Of a stretch of 64,000 nucleotides of DNA, positions 58,434 through 64,000 are shown piece after piece. The notes beneath the pieces are model-generated. The model saw only the letters and a program-made list of their open reading frames with translations. It did not search any database and was not told the origin of the DNA. The stretch's first letter is position 1, and every line of letters begins with the position of its first letter. The stretch is from Myrmaecium sp. VS I D KN 1. Its lineage: Eukaryota; Ascomycota; Dothideomycetes; Valsariales; Valsariaceae. A program made the translations under genes and the position numbers. The DNA is taken from positions 982,496-1,046,495 of the forward strand of contig JADQAV010000028.1 of assembly GCA_019775845.1 (NCBI GenBank), in the 5' to 3' direction.

Positions 58434-61400
58434 ATGGCCTCCTCGCTCATCGCCAACTCCTCTGCCGTCATGGCAGCTTCGGTGGCAGTCTCAGCACCGC
58501 CTTCTGCCCTAGCCACCACCACCGCCGCCGTTGCAGCCTCCTCTTCAACGTTCGGTCTGCTCGGACGGGTCATCCTGGCCGTCTTGAAGGTGTTGCCCGG
58601 CATGTTGTTCTGGATCATCACCTTCACGACCATCTCCCTGCCGACCTTTCTGTTTAACATGTTCTCCACCAGCCTGACTTTCACCCTGAATGCCACAACC
58701 CTGTGAGTAAACAGTTCAAGGGACCTCGAAAAGAGAGCATGTTCTGATATATATATTCCAGCGTGTTGATCCTCCTGGCCTTTGCCAGCACGATATCATG
58801 GGTCGTCCGCTATCGCTTTCTGAACATGTACACACGCTTGCCTCCCGAACCCCAACGGGAGGAGCCAAAGATCGAAGTCTTCCCGGATTCCCAGGAAAGT
58901 GACTCGAAGAGAGGCCTTTCCAACTATCTTGACGAGTTCTTGAGCGCCATCAAAGTCTTCGGTTACCTGGAGCGGCCAGTCTTCCATGAACTAACCCGGA
59001 CCATGCAGACTCGCAAGATGATGGCAGGCGAGACTCTGATGCTTGAGGAAGAGAAGGGGTTCTGCCTTGTTGTCGACGGCTTAGTGCAGATCTTCGTCAA
59101 GTCTGGTACCGGCCGAGAGGGGCCTGATTCAACTAATTACTCTACTTCTGCGATTGAAGCCTCGGAGGACGAAGACGACCCTGGCAGCTATGCTCAAGGC
59201 TACCAGCTTCTGACTGAAGTAAAGAATGGGGCTCCCATGTCGTCTCTTTTCTCGATCCTTTCGTTGTTTACTGAGGATGTCAAACTTCGCCACGAGGATG
59301 ATCTAGATAGTAGACCTGCCACCAGCAGGAACCGTGTAAGATCTGCCCATGGCTCCTTTGCAGCAGGCACCATGACGCCTGACTCATCAACCGACATCCC
59401 TGTACCGGACACGGAGAGTCCGAATGTCCGTGACTTGGGCCGCCGAAGAAGCTCAGGCATCGTCACCCCTCCTTCCGGTGGGCGATTGCCTAGAGTGCCG
59501 CCGTTATCCCTGGACTCCGATAGCAGGGAGGGAAGTGAAGGCAATGACCGGCGTCCATCTGGCTCACCGCGGAATTCCCACTCTCGCTCTCGTAAACCGT
59601 CAGCGCATCCCGATATCGTTGCCAGGGCTGTGGTGGATACTACGATCGCTATCATCCCAGCCACGGCCTTCAAGCGACTCACTCGCCTGTACCCCAAGGC
59701 CACTGCGCATATCGTCCAGGTCATCCTAACGCGGTTACAGCGGGTGACCCTCGCCACTGGCCATGCCTATCTCGGGTTGACGAGTGAGGTTATCAGAACC
59801 GAAAAGCTGATGAACAAATATACCACCTATGATCTGCCTGGATACCTGAAGGACGCTGCACTGGCTAGGCTCAAAGAGAAATTTGCAAAGGAGAGGGAAC
59901 GCATAGGTCTCGAGGAGGGAATGAAAGGGATCGCGCTCCATAATCCGCATGCCGGGCGACGCAGGTCTGGCGGTGGACTGAGAAAGGATGCAACCACCCC
60001 AGCCCGATTTGCTGCTGCCCGTGCCGCAACGTTCGCTTCTCCGGCCAGTCTCCAACCACAACGGATGGGTTCGTCCCCTGCTCCTGACGTGACCGAAAGG
60101 TCCGGAGTGAGCGCCGGGGACTTGCTCACTAACATGCATCCGCCCAAGCCTGGAGGGACGCATGGGCGGTTGTCCTTCTCTCAGCCTTACCAGACGCCGG
60201 CGTTGCCTCAGGAGATCAAAACACATATGCCGAAGCGCGACTATTTCCACCCATTCACCGGCGCCCTACGTGCGCCGCTTCAACGACAAGAGTCGGTGGA
60301 TGAAGATAGTTCTTTCAGGGAGTCGGTTTTGGACTGTATGTTCAAAGCTATCGGGCTCATGAACAACAAGAACCCCCTCGGCAAGCCCGTTCCCGACTCT
60401 CTTCCACAATCTCCTCGTCTGGTTGCGTTTGATACTAAACGCCAGAGGGCTTTCTTCTCGAACGCTTTCGGGCTCATCGACCCTTATGAAGCATCAGTCG
60501 ATGCTGATGCGGAGTCTGTCACATCCAATCAATTATCCACTGCCAGCGCGACGCCAACATCAACGAACAACGTACTGGAGGATTTTGCCAGTGAGGTCGA
60601 AATCGTCTTCTTTCCAAAAGGTGCTGTGCTGGTCGAGCAGGGCGAGCGTAATCCTGGTCTATACTACGTTATCGACGGTTTCCTTGATGTCAGCGTTCCC
60701 GTCGACGAAGGTGAAACCGACAACAACATCCTAGGCACAGTTCCGGGGGATGGATCGACCACATCAAGCCTTTTCGGCTCGCCGGTGCGGGAAAGATCAT
60801 CGGGACCTTCGCAAATTGGCCGTGCAAGCAGTAAAGGCAGGAAGGAGACACGCAAACGCAAGAGCTTGTTCATGACGAAGCCTGGTGGTCTTGCTGGATA
60901 CCTTGGCACCGTCTCTTCTCAACGCTCTTTCATTGATGTCACAGCGAAAACTGACGTGTACGTCGGTTTTCTACCGCGCCATGCCATCGAACGAATTGTA
61001 GATCGATATCCGATTGTCCTACTTACCATGGCAAAGCGTCTCACCACGCTTCTTACGCCTCTGATACTGCATATCGATTTCGCCTTGGAATGGGTGCAGG
61101 TCAATGCTGGACAGGTCATCTATAACCAGGGCGACGAAAGCGACGCGATATATATCGTGCTTAACGGTCGCTTGCGTGGGATCAAAGAAGATGGTGATGA
61201 AGGGATGAGGGTGATTGGCGAATACGGCCAAGGTGACAGCGTAGGAGAGTTGGAAGTCCTGACGGAGTCTGTGAGACCGGGGAGCTTGCATGCTATCCGT
61301 GACACCGAACTCGCCAAGTTCCCGAAGACGTTGTTCAACAGCCTGGCATTGGAACATCCGGGGATTACGATCAAGATCTCCAAAATCATCGCGACCCGGA

Positions 61401-63142
61401 TGCGGGCACTTATCGATAACCCGTTGAATGAGCAGTCCAAGGAGAAGGGCGCGGTGGCCACCCGGACTAACATCTCTTCCACGGTCAATCTGCGAACCGT
61501 GACTGTACTGCCTGTTACGGCTGGTGTTCCGGTCGTGGAGTTCAGTCAACGTCTGGTGAATGCACTGTTGCAGATTGGCACGCCGAATGGCGTCGTCTCT
61601 CTCAACCAGGCCTCGATCTTGAAGCATCTCGGCCGACATGCTTTCAACAGAATGGGCAAGCTCAAGCTTTCCCAGTATTTGGCTGACCTCGAAGAGAAAT
61701 ACGGACTCGTCATCTACGTCGCTGATACTAATGTCAAATCGCCCTGGACGCAGACCTGCATCAGCCAGGCGGATTGCATCCTCATCGTTGGCCTCGCTGA
61801 GGGCTCGCCCAGCATTGGCGAGTACGAGCGATTCTTGTTGACTACGAAGACCACCGCGCGCAAGGAACTGGTACTCTTGCATTCAGAGAGGTACTGTCCG
61901 CCGGGTTTGACGAGAAAATGGCTGAGGAATCGTGTGTGGATCAACGGCTCTCACCATCATATTCAAATGAGCTACCGCCCAACGCCGGAGCCGGTACATC
62001 CGGCCAATAAGCGCTTCGGCGCTCTGAAGCAACGGGTCCAAGTGATCCAGGCTGAAATCCAGAAGTATACATCCAGGAAAATTCGACAGACGCCGCTGTA
62101 CTCTGCGGAAACACCATTCAAGGGAGACTTCCACCGTCTGGCCAGGAGACTCTGCGGGAAGTCTGTCGGCTTGGTGCTCGGAGGAGGTGGAGCGAGAGGC
62201 ATTGCTCATGTGGGAGTCATCCGAGCGATGGAGGAGGCAGGCATCCCGATCGATATCGTGGGCGGTACTAGTATTGGTAGCTTCATCGGTGCGCTGTATG
62301 CCTGGGATGCGGATATGGTGCCGATGTACGGGCGAGCCAAGAAGTTTTCCGGGAGGATGGGCAGCATGTGGCGGTTTGCTCTGGATCTCACATACCCTGC
62401 GTAAGTTCCTCCATCACGCTTTGATTTTCGACTTGACACTAACACCACCTCTTACAGAGTGAGTTACACGACCGGCCACGAGTTCAACCGCGGTATCTTC
62501 AAGACCTTCGGCGATGCCCAGATCGAAGACTTCTGGCTCGAGTTCTACTGCAACACCACCAACATCACCAAGTCCCGCAGCGAGATCCATACCTCGGGCT
62601 ATGTCTGGCGGTACGTGCGGGCCTCCATGTCGCTCGCCGGCCTGATCCCTCCTCTTTGCGACAACGGCTCCCTGCTCCTGGACGGTGGCTATCTCGACAA
62701 CCTCACCGTCGCGCACATGAAGAGCCTGGGCGCGGACGTCATCTTCGCTGTCGACGTTGGCGCCGTCGACGACGACACCCCGCAAGCATACGGCGACTCG
62801 CTCAGCGGCTTCTGGGCCTTCCTCAACCGCTGGAACCCATTCAGCAGCTACCCGAATCCGCCCACGCTGTCGGAAGTGCAGAGTCGGCTGGCGTACGTGA
62901 GCAGCATCGACGCGTTGGAGCGCGCGAAGTCGATGCCGGGCTGCCGATACATGCGCCCGCCCATCGACAAGTACGGCACCTTGGAGTTCTCCAAGTTCGA
63001 TGAGATCTACCAGGTGGGATACAAGTATGGAAAGGAGTTCTTGGCGGAGCTGAGGGAGAAGGGTGTCTTGCCGGATGTGAAGGAGACGGAGAAGGAGAGG
63101 GAGCTGAGGAGGACGATGGCGCCAAGGAGAGCAAGTATTTGA
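58434..63142 (+). CDS. NTE1: Nte1, lysophospholipase / neuropathy-target-esterase homologue
   Basis: Three exons, 58434-58702, 58762-62400 and 62458-63142, with introns of 59 and 57 bp; product 1530 residues, the normal length. Two N-terminal membrane segments (about 50-75, [15 protein letters not shown] region, and 91-102, [12 protein letters not shown]) anchor it in the ER. Cyclic-nucleotide-binding-like domains follow: a first one interrupted by Ser-rich linkers (about 130-430), a second at about 700 ([20 protein letters not shown]) and a third at about 866 ([19 protein letters not shown]). The patatin domain holds the oxyanion loop [11 protein letters not shown], nucleophile Ser1260 (GTSIG) and Asp1378 (LDGGYLDN). 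Nte1 deacylates phosphatidylcholine to glycerophosphocholine. Intact and probably active. Confidence 0.97.
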
Positions 63143-64000
63143 GCGTGATTAGAGCATGCGTGTCTGTATGGCGTTGGGTGGTGATGGAGAATAGGAAGGG
63201 ACGACACGACGGTTTCTATATTGCCCTGTGCTGTGGGAAAGGCCTGGATATTGCTCTCCGGCATCCGGCATGGAACGGTGTGTACAGGTTTCGATATTGT
63301 TGCTTGCATGATGGTGGAATTTGTCAGGATTTGCCGCAAAATGAAAGAAAAGCAGCAAGAGTATCCAATCACAGGTCACACGCAAGTAGATATATATATT
63401 ATATGAAAAGTGAACAGATATAGAATGATTTTCACTCTGCAGGACTGTATAGAAATTCCTGATTTTTATCTCGCGCCCGAATTGCTAGAAGACCCACCAT
63501 TGCCCGCATGTTAAAGGCTTGCGAGTGATGGTGGACTTTAAGGGGGAAAGGGGGAGAAACTGACCTTGCTTTGACTGTACGTGAAGAGCGACGGACAAGC
63601 ATCATCCAACGCCGTCCAACCGATAGTCGATAATACGGCTTTACATATATATATATGTACTGTCGACAAGCCGGTATCTTCGAATTGTCAGGCCGTAGTA
63701 AATTAAAGAAGGGAACAAAAAACAATATAAACGTCTGACATTCCACGCTCACCTCATGACGATAGAGCAGCATGTGCGACTCAGGTCCCCATCGCCCGCT
63801 GCTTCGGCTGGGTCCGAAAGGGCAGCACGGCCGTAGTGGAGAATACTATACAGCCAGCCAGGCCGGGGAGCTCATGTCCCAGATCCCATCTTCCGCCTCC
63901 GACTTCACCTTCAACTTCTAGGCCAAGCAGCGCGCTGCCTCCCCCGTGAGTTGAACATAGCCACGAAAAACCTCCGGGGCGGGGGGGGGGGGGGGGGGGG
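63143..64000. other. NTE1 3' region and window end
   Basis: Holds the NTE1 3' untranslated region and an (AT)n run near 63645-63655. Near 63871 an ATG opens a short frame MSQIPSSASDFTFNF that meets TAG after 15 codons, then would continue AKQRAASP to a GTGAGT donor-like site; this could be a broken first exon, but I cannot support a gene. The window ends in a G homopolymer. Confidence 0.4.
63976..64000. repeat. Terminal poly-G run
   Basis: GGGGC followed by 20 consecutive G at the very end of the window. It may be a real G tract or an end-of-contig sequencing artefact. Confidence 0.85.

Noticed and set aside
61019-61882. 287-codon minus-strand frame
   Set aside because: Antisense shadow of NTE1 coding sequence, which is confirmed by patatin motifs.

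Overview
The window looks like nuclear DNA of a filamentous ascomycete (Pezizomycotina, probably Eurotiomycetes such as an Aspergillus/Penicillium relative; the species is not identifiable from this alone). The signs are short spliceosomal introns (47-202 bp, GT..AG, with CTAAC/CTGAC-type branch points), fungus-specific proteins (Nca2, Arp9, the Sec4-type Rab, Nte1), GC-rich compact genes, and long AT-rich blocks with the signature of repeat-induced point mutation (RIP).

Layout. 1-1300 is normal-composition DNA without a gene I can support. About 1300-33265 is a 32-kb transposon graveyard: CpA and TpG are almost gone, TpA dominates, and no long reading frame survives. Reading through the stops I can still recognise a Ty1/copia RNase H tail (2.24-2.72 kb), a minus-strand chromodomain Ty3/gypsy element (6.8-11.5 kb), a plus-strand Ty3/gypsy element flanked by a direct repeat (11.5-22.3 kb), a minus-strand hAT transposase C-terminus (about 23.1 kb), a 1138-bp element with perfect 16-bp terminal inverted repeats (25115-26252), and another minus-strand Ty3/gypsy element (26.3-31.4 kb). 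About 33270-47730 is a gene island: a PPR protein (+), sec4 (-), NCA2 (-), SAM50 (-), UBC6 (+) and a fungal protein of unknown function (-). About 47735-50610 is a second RIP block holding a piggyBac-like transposase relic. 50611-64000 is a second gene island: ARL1 (+), guanine deaminase (-), ARP9 (-) and NTE1 (+).

Functional themes. Three of the six genes in the first island point to mitochondria (PPR protein, Nca2, Sam50). Sec4 and Arl1 are Ras-superfamily GTPases of exocytosis and Golgi traffic. Ubc6 and Nte1 are endoplasmic-reticulum membrane enzymes (ERAD ubiquitin conjugation; phosphatidylcholine turnover). Arp9 is a SWI/SNF-RSC subunit and guanine deaminase a purine-salvage enzyme. All are housekeeping genes, and I see no secondary-metabolite cluster.

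I resolved exon structures by hand for nine of the ten genes to within a codon; each spliced length is a multiple of three and joins give recognised family sequence. No undescribed functional system was found. The most interesting material is the RIP graveyard, where which catalytic residues were lost (Asp to Asn, Cys/His to Tyr, Thr to Ile) follows directly from whether the codon sat in a TpG or CpA context.
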